A stretch of DNA of 64,000 nucleotides, taken from contig OZ255847.1 in the NCBI GenBank assembly GCA_965277855.1, positions 3,286,001-3,350,000 of the forward strand, read 5' to 3'. Both the position numbers and the translations under genes were made by a program. Below are positions 43,893 to 52,009 of the stretch, in pieces (position 1 is the stretch's first letter; the number at the start of each line of letters is the position of its first letter). The notes below the pieces were generated by a model, which worked only from the letters and a program-made list of their open reading frames with translations, searched no databases and was not told the DNA's origin. Source of the stretch: Bog-105 sp965277855 (lineage in GTDB: Bacteria > Acidobacteriota > Terriglobia > Bryobacterales > Bryobacteraceae).

Positions 43893-44890
43893 ACCTCGAC
43901 GTGGCTGTCACGATTCACGGTTTCAAAAGACACCGGGAGAAACAGTTGAATCACCTCCATATTCGTGAGGGCATGCCGGGTCAGCTTGAGCGCCGCGAAG
44001 CTGCCTTCGCCTGCTAGTGCGTAGGGCAAGAGGAGTTGGTCAGTCAGGTGTTCCCCGGCAACTGCATCTGAAACAAGATATTCGCGTGCTTCCCGGACCA
44101 CGTCTTTGGCGACATTCTCGGCCGTGATGCCGATCTCTCCGAAAGATGTGAATGTCTCGGTGGCTGCGTCGCTCTCAATCTCCAGCATCACGACATTGCC
44201 GGGACCGGGCGATAGCTTCGTATTTACAATCCTGGTTTCGATGCCGCCGGAAAACATCTCCTCGACCGTGTCGATCTCTCGTTTTGCTATCTGGGCCTGC
44301 AGATTCGCCACGATGGCGGTTACTCGCTTCTGAACCACTGGGCCGCGGACGCCAACGTGCAAGACGGAGAGCTTCCGGCATGGCTCGATTACAGCGCGAA
44401 AACAGCCGCCGCCCGCAGGATAGAAGCCGTAACGTTCCAACGACAGGTTGACTTGCGAACCCATGCGCCGGATAAACGGCAGAAAGGTCCGATCTAAGAA
44501 GTCGAACGGCGGCGCTGACTGATTGTGCGTTCCGCCTTGGATAGTCAAAGTACTGGGAGCATCGGCCAGCATCAGCGCCGGTAGTACCGTCTGGAAAACC
44601 AATGTGCCGCTGCCCGCCGTGCCAATCACAAAGCGATACTCACCGGGCTTCACTGCTTTGGGCGTGAAGCACAGGGACTGAGAACCGAGATGCGCTCCTG
44701 CGATCTCCGCCTCTCCGATTTGCCCCGCCGCCAGAACACTGGTCAGATGTTGACGTAAGAGTCCGGGCTTCTTGCGGCCGGCCCGGATGTTTTCCATCTG
44801 AAATGGCTGGCCTGTCAGCAGTGACAGCGAGAGCGATGTGCGCAGCAGCTGGCCGCCGCCCTCGCCTCGCGCGCCGTCAATTTGGATCAT
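43874..44890 (-). CDS. rtcA: RNA 3'-terminal phosphate cyclase
   Basis: Converts RNA 3'-phosphates to 2',3'-cyclic phosphates through an AMP-enzyme intermediate. The 338-residue protein begins IDGARGEGGGQLLRTSLSLS, has RAGRKKPGLLRQHL and HNQSAPPFDFLDRTFLP, and ends with LTRHALTN, where His306 matches the adenylated His of the family. Length equals that of E. coli RtcA. ATG 44890 has AAGG upstream; the longer frame is not coding. Two bases before this start lies the stop of an rtcB remnant, so the gene was once second in rtcBA. It has lost the usual upstream promoter region and may be silent. Confidence 0.94.
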   Translation of the reverse strand: MIQIDGARGEGGGQLLRTSLSLSLLTGQPFQMENIRAGRKKPGLLRQHLTSVLAAGQIGEAEIAGAHLGSQSLCFTPKAVKPGEYRFVIGTAGSGTLVFQTVLPALMLADAPSTLTIQGGTHNQSAPPFDFLDRTFLPFIRRMGSQVNLSLERYGFYPAGGGCFRAVIEPCRKLSVLHVGVRGPVVQKRVTAIVANLQAQIAKREIDTVEEMFSGGIETRIVNTKLSPGPGNVVMLEIESDAATETFTSFGEIGITAENVAKDVVREAREYLVSDAVAGEHLTDQLLLPYALAGEGSFAALKLTRHALTNMEVIQLFLPVSFETVNRDSHVEVQVRSV

Positions 44891-44892
44891 AG

Positions 44893-44970
44893 TCAGCCTT
44901 TTACACAAACCACCTGACGCAACGTGTGGACAATTTCCACCAGGTCCGATTGCGCCGCCATCACGGCATC
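44893..44970 (-). pseudogene. rtcB: C-terminal remnant of rtcB (RNA ligase)
   Basis: The last 25 codons and stop of an RtcB gene are preserved: DAVMAAQSDLVEIVH followed by TLRQVVCVKG. E. coli RtcB ends with nearly the same sequence (DAVMAAQSDLVEVIYTLRQVVCVKG, from memory). Upstream of the Asp codon the similarity stops within one or two codons, where rtcR sequence begins on the other strand. The catalytic body of the ligase, about 95 percent of the gene, is absent from the window. Confidence 0.85.
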
Positions 44971-44975
44971 GAATC

Positions 44976-45964
44976 GCCACACGCGATCCATTGCTCTTGA
45001 TGGGTCCGACCGGTGCAGGAAAGTCGAGATTAGCGCGGCGCATCTTCGAACTGAAGAAAGCTCGTCACGCCGTTAAGGGCGAGTTCGTCGATGTGAACTG
45101 CGCCACCTTGCGCGGCGACGGCGCTATGTCGACGCTCTTGGACATGTCAAAGGTGCATTTACCGGCGCGCTAAAGGAGCGGCCGGGTCTTCTGCGCACCG
45201 CCAATAAAGGAGTTCTCTTCCTGGATGAAATAGGTGAGATGGGATTAGACGAGCAGGCCATGCTGCTGCGCGCTTTGGAAGAGAAGACATTCTTGCCGCT
45301 TGGCTCCGACCGCGAAAGCAACAGCGACTTTCAGTTGATCGCAGGAACCAATCGCGATCTGTACCAGGCGGTGCACGAACGCCGCTTCCGCGAAGATCTA
45401 TTGGCACGCATCAATCTCTGGACCTTTCGCTTGCCCGGCTTGAAAGAGAGGCCGGAAGACATCGAACCCAACCTTCAGTTCGAACTGGAACAGGTCGCAC
45501 AGAGAACAGGCCGTCGCGTCACTTTCAGCAAAGAAGCACGCAAGGCTTTTCTCTCGTTTGCCTTATCGCCCGCGGCTGACTGGAAAGCAAACTTTCGCGA
45601 TCTGAATGCCGCAGTGGCTCGCATGGCAACGCTCGCGCAAGGCGGACGGATTTCGGTGCAACTGGTGAATGAGGAGGTCGCGCGTTTGCTGGCGACCTGG
45701 CGCGGTCCTGTGGCGCCCGAACAGTCTCAGCAGCTGGCGCTTGTCCTGTCTCCGAAGCGAATCGAGGAGCTCGATCCTTTCGAGAAAGTTCAGCTCGAAC
45801 ACGTGCTGGCAGTTTGCCGCCGCTCCCGGTCACTATCAGAAGCCGGACGCGCGCTCTTTCAGGCCTCCAGAGCGAAGAAGACATCCAACAACGATGCAGA
45901 TCGCCTGCGCAAGTATCTGGCTCGCTATGCGCTGGAATGGTCAGCCCTCGCGGAACGGGTTTAA
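44976..45964 (+). pseudogene. rtcR: rtcR remnant: sigma-54 activator without sensor domain, frameshifted
   Basis: RtcR activates rtcBA from a sigma-54 promoter. The visible part begins ATRDPLLLMGPTGAGKS (Walker A) and continues FVDVNCATLRGDGAMSTL. At about 45139 one base is missing: as written it runs to a stop at 45174, while one frame over it continues GHVKGAFTGALKERPG, VLFLDEIGEMGLDEQAM, FRDDL-like FREDLLARINLWTF and the rest of the RtcR C-terminus to 45964. The GAFTGA loop therefore lies just after the shift. The N-terminal CARF-type regulatory domain, about 180 residues, is missing. The gene is almost certainly inactive. Confidence 0.85.
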
Positions 45965-45973
45965 GAATTTATT

Positions 45974-47002
45974 TTATGGGCTATAGAGGCCTCCAGCTGC
46001 ATTCAATATTTCCTTCATTTCCTTTCGCAGTTCACTCGGCGAGACGACCTCGACCGCATCGCCCCATCCGAGAATCCAGCGACGAATTTCGAAAGGTCCG
46101 CCCGCCCGGAACGCGAGTTGGACAGCGCCCTCCGGCAGATCTGTGAGTTCCTGACTCGGATGCCACAGGCGCTCGTGCACATAGGGCGCTTGATCCGCCC
46201 GGAAGCGGAGAACGACGCTCATAGGCTCTTGCCAGGAAACGCCGAACGCATCCTCGCGACACTTCTGCGGACTGAATCCGGGATCTATCTCGAATTCCGT
46301 GTCCAGGAGGCTCACTGACGATAGCCGGTCAACCGAAAGTGTGGCAGTGGCCGTGTGCTTTGGCACCTGTCCGACCACATACAAGCCTCCGCCTACGAAC
46401 AAAAGACGGTACGGATCGAACTCATAAGTCTTTGGTTCCGGTCGCGATGGCTTCCGGTAAGTGACGCGGCACCTTCGCTTGCGGAGAATCGCCTCAATCA
46501 AGAGCGCGATTTGGGGTTCGTGAGGGCGAAAATCTTTCGCGCCACAGGTCCACGTGTCGAACTTTTCGGCCACGCTGGGCGGCACTGCGCCGGGTGACGA
46601 TTCCACCAGAGCTTGCAGCTTGAACACGGCTGCCGCTAGTGAGTCACTGGCCGGCAGCGCCGCCTGCGCTTGCCCGGCAGCAAACAGCAACGCGTCCAGT
46701 TCCTGCGGCGAAAAACGAATATCGGGTATCTGCGATGAGAGCAGCCGCGGTCGGGATAGACGGCCCTGTTCGTCGCCCGCAATGGGATAACCGGCGTCTT
46801 CAAGAGCGCGCAAGTCACGACAAATGGTTTCCCGGCGGGTTCCGAACTGAGCCGAAAGTTCACGAATGGTTGGGGCTTGCTCTTGCACCAACATTCGAAG
46901 CAGTGCCAAGATGCGTACGATCTGCCGTTCGCGGCGAGCTTTGGACGAGCGCGGACGCGTTTCGCTGCTTCGCCGTTCCTCCCGTGACTGCCGTGTACGC
47001 AT
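45974..47002 (-). CDS. WYL-domain transcriptional regulator
   Basis: A 342-residue regulator. An arginine-rich N-terminal stretch (1-28) precedes a DeoR-like helix-turn-helix (IRELSAQFGTRRETICRDLRAL). A WYL domain covers about 145-235 (RCRVTYRKPSRPEPKTYEFDPYRLLFVGGGLYVVG in parts), followed by a WCX-type C-terminal domain (WGDAVEVVSPSELRKEM). WYL proteins sense ligands and often control defence or DNA-damage genes. It is divergent from the AAA+ gene with 130 bases between it and the small upstream ORF, and convergent with rtcR. The AAA+ operon is the most likely target. Confidence 0.87.
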   Translation of the reverse strand: MRTRQSREERRSSETRPRSSKARRERQIVRILALLRMLVQEQAPTIRELSAQFGTRRETICRDLRALEDAGYPIAGDEQGRLSRPRLLSSQIPDIRFSPQELDALLFAAGQAQAALPASDSLAAAVFKLQALVESSPGAVPPSVAEKFDTWTCGAKDFRPHEPQIALLIEAILRKRRCRVTYRKPSRPEPKTYEFDPYRLLFVGGGLYVVGQVPKHTATATLSVDRLSSVSLLDTEFEIDPGFSPQKCREDAFGVSWQEPMSVVLRFRADQAPYVHERLWHPSQELTDLPEGAVQLAFRAGGPFEIRRWILGWGDAVEVVSPSELRKEMKEILNAAGGLYSP

Positions 47003-47132
47003 CTATCCTGCATATCGGGCGCTGTGGCAATTTTCTTTAAAGCTCCAGTACCAGGACGTTCTCGAAAACTTTCTCTGAGTGAACAACTGTGACGCTGGAT
47101 CGCACAGAGGGAAACTAGCCTGAAAGGAACTT

Positions 47133-47180
47133 ATGCCACACCTTTCTCAACAGACCGCTGCATTCCTGTCCCGGGGATGA
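47133..47180 (+). CDS. 15-codon upstream ORF before the AAA+ gene
   Basis: AAAGGA followed by a five-base spacer and ATG opens MPHLSQQTAAFLSRG. Its stop TGA overlaps the ATG of the AAA+ gene as ATGA, so translation of the large gene can be coupled to that of the peptide. The large gene has only a weak site of its own (CCGGGG). It may be a true leader ORF or the real N-terminus separated by a frameshift; I cannot decide. Confidence 0.45.
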   Translation: MPHLSQQTAAFLSRG

Positions 47181-48733
47181 GCAAACGACGAATGTGGAAT
47201 GGAACGCCCGGCATTGACAGCCTTTTGCGCAAACTCAAGAGCAATCCGGAAAATCGCAAGCCGAAGGAGGCGGCCGGATTCGTCATATCCGAAACCCCGG
47301 ATCTGTTTGCCAACAACGATAACCTGCGTGAAATTACCCGCGTGCGCGATGCTGTCCGCGATCTTCGTCGAGACGCGAAGGCCATTGATGTAGAAGACGA
47401 GTCGCTTACTCGGGCCTGTGAAGCGGATTTCCGCCGCTGCTGCCTTTTGATCTGCGGACGGATTATCGGCGGACAGAAGCGCGAACTCACCGAGAGAGAC
47501 CGCTCCTGTTTGGAGCAGGTTCTAGGATTCCCGGTCGATTCGACTGAACTCGCAACGGTCAGCGCCGAACTGCGCTCTCGCCCAGTTGCCGAACTCGATG
47601 GCCTGTTCCCCATGCTGCTGCGGCGCAAGCTCGACGTCGATACAAAATATCTTGACCCGTGCGATTCGCTCATCCGCAAAATCGAGACCATCGCCGAATC
47701 GACCGGGAAAATCTACGGAGACAAGCTCGGCAAGCGTGCCAACCTCGCGACACGTGTCGGCTTACAACTCCGCTGGCTGGTTGATACCGCCAGAGAGCGC
47801 CAGGCAGACTCCCCGCCAGACTCTCCGGAGAAAAGCGCGAACGGATTAACCGAGCCGGTCAATCCAGAAACTCTCGACGACATCAAGGCGGAGCTGATGG
47901 GCCTGATCGGCCTGGAACCCGTCAAAAAAGATTTTCTGTCGATCTCGAATCTGCTTCGAATTCGTCAGCTCCGAAAACAAAACGAGCTGAATACCGATCC
48001 TTTATCGCTCCACCTGGTTTTTACCGGTAATCCCGGAACCGGTAAAACGACGGTCGCCCGGCTTCTGGCGCGTGCGTATCGGGCCTTGGGCGTTCTCTCG
48101 AAAGGGCATCTGGTCGAGGTCGATCGCTCCGGACTTGTCGCCGGCTACGTGGGACATACCGCGCTCAAGACGAAGGAGGTCGTGAAGCGAGCGTTGGACG
48201 GAGTGCTTTTCATAGACGAAGCCTATGCGCTCCTGGGCGAAGGTAAAGACTTTGGACCGGAGGCCATCAACACACTCCTTAAGCTGATGGAAGACTATCG
48301 TGAACGCCTGATTGTCATCGTAGCGGGCTACACGGAGCCCATGAAGGCGTTTCTTGAAAGCAATCCCGGACTCAAGTCGCGCTTTAATAAGTTCATTCAC
48401 TTTGGCGATTACTCCACAGCGGAGATGGCTCAGATCTTCGCATACATGCTCGGCAACGCACAGTACCGGGTCACCGATGAGGCGCGCTCGGTGATCGACC
48501 CGGCGATGTCGGGACTGCGCCTGGCCGGGAAAGAGCATTTTGGAAATGCACGGGTGGTTCGGAATCTTGTGGAGCACGTACAGCAGGAGCACGCCAATAG
48601 GCTTTCGCCGGTTGCAGAACCAACCACGGCAGATCTGCTTATCATTGAGCGCGCCGATATCGAAGCCGCGGCGGCCGCGATGCACTCCCGAAGTGCAAGC
48701 GACGAACCTGACGGGGGTTCGAATGGCGAATAG
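47177..48733 (+). CDS. CbxX/CfqX-type AAA+ ATPase with helical N-terminal domain
   Basis: A 518-residue protein. The first 220 residues are helical, with a region at about 55-195 (TRACEADFRRCCLLICGRII, ELTERDRSCLEQVLGFP) that loosely resembles a TerB fold. The AAA+ domain of CbbX/SpoVK type covers about 235-500: ELMGLIGLEPVKKDF, Walker A GNPGTGKTT at 284-292, the CbxX motif LVAGYVGHTALKTKEVV, Walker B VLFIDEAYALL and sensor VIVAGYTEPM. Such ATPases remodel protein complexes and occur in defence and secretion loci. A small membrane protein gene overlaps its end by 11 bases. Confidence 0.83.
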   Translation: MSKRRMWNGTPGIDSLLRKLKSNPENRKPKEAAGFVISETPDLFANNDNLREITRVRDAVRDLRRDAKAIDVEDESLTRACEADFRRCCLLICGRIIGGQKRELTERDRSCLEQVLGFPVDSTELATVSAELRSRPVAELDGLFPMLLRRKLDVDTKYLDPCDSLIRKIETIAESTGKIYGDKLGKRANLATRVGLQLRWLVDTARERQADSPPDSPEKSANGLTEPVNPETLDDIKAELMGLIGLEPVKKDFLSISNLLRIRQLRKQNELNTDPLSLHLVFTGNPGTGKTTVARLLARAYRALGVLSKGHLVEVDRSGLVAGYVGHTALKTKEVVKRALDGVLFIDEAYALLGEGKDFGPEAINTLLKLMEDYRERLIVIVAGYTEPMKAFLESNPGLKSRFNKFIHFGDYSTAEMAQIFAYMLGNAQYRVTDEARSVIDPAMSGLRLAGKEHFGNARVVRNLVEHVQQEHANRLSPVAEPTTADLLIIERADIEAAAAAMHSRSASDEPDGGSNGE

Positions 48734-49028
48734 AAAACAGTTTCGCTACGTGGCCCGTTATGTCCTCCTTTGCTGGATCGGCTTAGCCGGCGTCTATGGC
48801 CTCGTGATGGGCATCTACTATCTCTGCCGGAAAGATATCTCGCTCACGATCATGGTGTCCCAGGCGATTCTATACAGCGCCATGTTTACCGTACTTGGAC
48901 TCCAACAATACAAACTCCGGCGCGGCCGGAATCAGTTGCACCGCCGCAAAGAAGGCTGGGGGCTTTCGAAAAGAGAGATGGATGGCGACCTCGACGAATC
49001 GGAGGAGATCGATAACGGATGGAACTAA
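48723..49028 (+). CDS. Small two-helix membrane protein of unknown function
   Basis: A 101-residue protein with two predicted membrane helices (about 12-30 and 40-60) and a polar, acidic C-terminal tail of 35 residues. I do not recognise a family. The ATG lies inside the end of the AAA+ gene, so the two are co-translated and may act together, for example with the membrane protein as an anchor or effector. It is convergent with the frameshifted nucleotidyltransferase; the gap of 57 bases shows no clear terminator. Confidence 0.65.
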   Translation: MANRKQFRYVARYVLLCWIGLAGVYGLVMGIYYLCRKDISLTIMVSQAILYSAMFTVLGLQQYKLRRGRNQLHRRKEGWGLSKREMDGDLDESEEIDNGWN

Positions 49029-49085
49029 CGGATCCTGCATTCCAACGAGTGACGATCGCGTCTCTCATAAAAACTGTCGTGATGA

Positions 49086-49860
49086 TTAGCTGGGTACTGA
49101 GCCGTCCCGAACGGATTGGAGCCGCACCCGAACAAGAAAGTCATTCAGCGGACCGCGCGAAGTAGGTTCCTCCGGCAGAGTAGACTCGGAGGCCGCCTCT
49201 TCGAGCTTCCCGATCAAGCGCCTGTATTCAGCTTCATAAAAACTCCGCGCCTTCGCATCAAGCAAGCCGTTTTCTAATCCCAGCATTTTTTTCTCCACCA
49301 ATTCCGGGAGGTAAGGTAAGCGAAACTCTTCGTTCAGCGTGACGAGGTTGGCCTCTATCTTCCCGGTGCGCATGAGGTGTATGCCAGTCAGAATCACACG
49401 ATAAACATAAAGAAGCGACTTGATGCGCGGCGGGTTTTCCTTTTGAAATAAGTCCCACTGCGTCGCAGCGAAACCAAGATAATGATGGCTGTGATGACGG
49501 GTGATGCAACCGGTCGCGATCTCTTTTAGCTCGAGGTGTTCTGGTGTGCTGTGTACGATCAGCGGCGAGTAAAGCTGCTCCAGAACGTAGCCATTCCTTT
49601 TCAGCAGCATCGTGAAGAACTTGAGAATCTCGTGTCACCAGGTCCATTTCGATTCCGCCACGCACACCCGACACCTCAATCGTGTCCTGCTTTGGCAGCA
49701 GGCCAACGGATTCCTTCGCGGGTAGAAGGTGAACGCCGCGCAGGTCATAGTCCGAATCTGGGAACGGAAACCCGTACAAATGCGCGCCGCTGATGGTAGC
49801 AAACAGCAAAGGGTAAGGATGGCTGGAAGCTTCTGCCTGCAGTAGTTCGAAATCAATCAC
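49086..49860 (-). pseudogene. RlaP-like nucleotidyltransferase, frameshifted
   Basis: A polymerase-beta-fold nucleotidyltransferase of the RlaP type (RNA-repair-associated). The active-site motif GAHLYGFPFPDSDYDLRG is intact near residues 26-43. At 49632-49635, after EMDLVT, the frame shifts by one extra or two missing bases; the correct continuation is EILKFFTMLLKRNGYVLEQLYS and so on to a stop at 49086. Restored length is about 258 residues. It overlaps the upstream paralogue by four bases (ATGA) and is the last gene of the jet operon. It lacks the N-terminal beta-barrel of that paralogue. Confidence 0.75.
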
Positions 49861-50753
49861 AGCTGGTACTCCGGCGAAGCAGACGCCCGCCGCGCGCGGA
49901 TCAGGAAATCGTTGGCGCGCTCATAGTCCGGATGGGCCGGTAGTCGGGTTGAGTCGAGTGCTTCATCAAGTTCGCGATGGAGAGCAAGGCGCCATCGCTC
50001 GACTTCTTCCCACGCCACTTCCCCACGGCGAATTGCTAAGAGCCGTTTGCGGTATTCCTCGACTCGGAGAGGTACGAAGCCGTGCTTCAAAACTGCTACG
50101 CCGGAAAGAAGCAGGCGAATCAAATGCATCACGTGCTTCCAACGTATTTGCCCGCTACTCCGAAGATCCTGTTCCAGCTTCTTGAATTGCGAAAGTACGT
50201 ACGCGTTATACGTGCGATGAACGTATTGCGAGAGAAAGATATGCCGCAAATCAATCAGCTCTTGGGCAATCGGAGTACAGGTTTCCACCAGGGGTGAATA
50301 AAGGCACTCCAGGGCGTTCGGATTCGCTTTCAGAGCAAGACGAATGAACTTTTCGATTTCCCAATAGGCTTCTTCATTATCCGTTTCCAACTGCTCGGGA
50401 ACGCTGGCAAGTGACCAGGCAAGTTCGGCCGGGGGCAGGTAGAAACCACGACGGTCCGTGTCAGAACCTCCTTGAGTCAGCCCGTAGGCGGTCGAACCGA
50501 CGATGCAGCGATAAATCACAAAGCGATAGAGTCCTGTTGAATCGGCCGCTCCCGGCACTTCCGCCTGCACGTGCTTGAAGATACTGAGTTCGGCCCGTCG
50601 AAAGCTTTCCTCGGGACCATCCGCAAAGCGAACGCGATAGCGGTGGTCTGGACCGCTCGGACTATAAGCCACAATGCCGACCCGGCCGCCGAGTCTGGTC
50701 AGCACCTTCGTTCCTTCCGGGATGACAAGGTGGGTCTGATTCTCGCGCTGCAA
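49857..50753 (-). CDS. RlaP-like nucleotidyltransferase with N-terminal beta-barrel domain
   Basis: A 298-residue polymerase-beta-superfamily protein of the family named RNA repair pathway DNA polymerase beta (RlaP). The first 60 residues form a small beta-rich domain (GTKVLTRLGGRVGIVAYSPS, YRVRFADGPEESFRRAEL), like a Tudor/SH3 fold. The catalytic part begins IVGSTAYGLTQGGSDTDRRG, with both metal-binding Asp residues; a third acidic residue may lie in WEIEKF. The helical C-terminus has ALECLYSPLVE and WKHVMHLIRLL. It follows jetD by 34 bases on the same strand and precedes a shorter, broken paralogue. The exact reaction is unproven. Confidence 0.78.
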   Translation of the reverse strand: MQRENQTHLVIPEGTKVLTRLGGRVGIVAYSPSGPDHRYRVRFADGPEESFRRAELSIFKHVQAEVPGAADSTGLYRFVIYRCIVGSTAYGLTQGGSDTDRRGFYLPPAELAWSLASVPEQLETDNEEAYWEIEKFIRLALKANPNALECLYSPLVETCTPIAQELIDLRHIFLSQYVHRTYNAYVLSQFKKLEQDLRSSGQIRWKHVMHLIRLLLSGVAVLKHGFVPLRVEEYRKRLLAIRRGEVAWEEVERWRLALHRELDEALDSTRLPAHPDYERANDFLIRARRASASPEYQL

Positions 50754-50787
50754 TTTCGCCTACCTTTGAGCGAGTTCCAACCTTCGG

Positions 50788-52008
50788 CTACAGTTTACGA
50801 GACCCGACTTCCTGGTGCGCGGCCAGCGCCCGCAACGCACTGTTAAACCAGCTGAACGAAATCCGTTCCTGTTCGAGCCGAACACTGTCGCCCATCACGT
50901 CGTCCTTCAAATCCCTGAACAAGGAATGTTCCGAATGCGTGAGCCGGCTGAGCACGCCCTCATATGGGCCTTCTTCAGTCACCCAAAGTCCGCGATGCGC
51001 GAGCAGGGTCTCGCGATCCATCAGGAACGCTTGCACTTCAGGAAAATTCGCACGCAGACGATCGAGAATGGCAAACCCGTGCGTATCGATGTCACCCCAG
51101 TAATAAAGCGGTTTCTCTTTCAGCCACCCGGCTTCCGCCAGAAGGGGAACACCATAGCCCAATCCGAAGATCACCAGGCTACCGGGTATCTCAGGAAACG
51201 CCAGGCCATTGATTTCGTTCTCGGTAATAAACACTCTTTCAACCGGAATCGACAGCTGAACAAACTGGTCGACGGGAACACTTAAATCGCTCAAGCCCTG
51301 AATCTGCAGCCGATCGTCGAGGATGCGAAACCGGATCAAAGGCGGTTTGGCGATCAGGCCGTAACGCTCTTCAAAACTCTTCGAGCGCCCGGCCAGCGTG
51401 GCCTCCGCAGTCTCTGGAAGCACTCGATCGAGCAGCTCAGACAACAGACCTTTGCGCGCCTCGATGAACTTGGTATCCACGCCAGGTATTTCGAGTTGGC
51501 GAAGATAGAGCGGCGCACCCGAACGATCCGCAAACCAGGTGAGGATGGCTAGAATCCGGTCCCAGTCGTCGGCATGATTGAGCGCGGTAAATGGACGCCG
51601 AGCAAACCAGTCCTCTAACGCCGGGAATCGACTTATGCTTTCCTCGACCAGACGCTGGAAGCAGTTAGCTTCGGATTGCTTGCCAATCAGGCGAGTGGCA
51701 TCGTTTTTAGTCGGCAGGATGATTGCGGCCGGTACACGATTGTGCCCCAGAGTGCGATGCTTTATTTGCGCCCATTGAATCTCGTACCCGAAATCCCGCG
51801 TGGCCTTGCTGCCCTCTTCGAGATTTTTGATCCACTTTCGAACCTCATCAAAGCGGTCTGAAAGAGCAGCCGCATCCGGTTTTTTGAAGCGCATTTTCAG
51901 AGGAAATTCGAGCTGACCGTCGCCACCGGTTCTCAACAGCCGTCCTGATTCCCAAAATCGCTCCACCTGCTGCCTGATAGCGGCTGGTGCGGTCCATTCC
52001 ATGGACAT
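50788..52008 (-). CDS. jetD: Wadjet component JetD (DUF3322-DUF2220)
   Basis: The nuclease subunit of Wadjet, an SMC-type system that cuts closed circular plasmids. The N-terminal DUF3322 part (about 1-190) and the toprim-like DUF2220 part (about 200-400) are both present. FITENEINGLAFPEI and YYWGDIDTHGFAILDRLR supply the acidic residues of a topoisomerase-VI-like metal site. The 406-residue length is typical. I take ATG 52008, directly after the jetC stop; ATG 52002 is also possible. It should act with JetABC encoded upstream. Confidence 0.9.
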   Translation of the reverse strand: MSMEWTAPAAIRQQVERFWESGRLLRTGGDGQLEFPLKMRFKKPDAAALSDRFDEVRKWIKNLEEGSKATRDFGYEIQWAQIKHRTLGHNRVPAAIILPTKNDATRLIGKQSEANCFQRLVEESISRFPALEDWFARRPFTALNHADDWDRILAILTWFADRSGAPLYLRQLEIPGVDTKFIEARKGLLSELLDRVLPETAEATLAGRSKSFEERYGLIAKPPLIRFRILDDRLQIQGLSDLSVPVDQFVQLSIPVERVFITENEINGLAFPEIPGSLVIFGLGYGVPLLAEAGWLKEKPLYYWGDIDTHGFAILDRLRANFPEVQAFLMDRETLLAHRGLWVTEEGPYEGVLSRLTHSEHSLFRDLKDDVMGDSVRLEQERISFSWFNSALRALAAHQEVGSRKL

Positions 52009-52009
52009 C

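Noticed and set aside
44890..44990. A possible sigma-54 promoter for rtcA
   Set aside because: No GG-N10-GC element of the -24/-12 type is found; the bases code for the rtcB end instead.
43874..45043. A longer rtcA beginning at 45043
   Set aside because: The extra 51 codons overlap the rtcB relic and the rtcR Walker A region and resemble no RtcA N-terminus.
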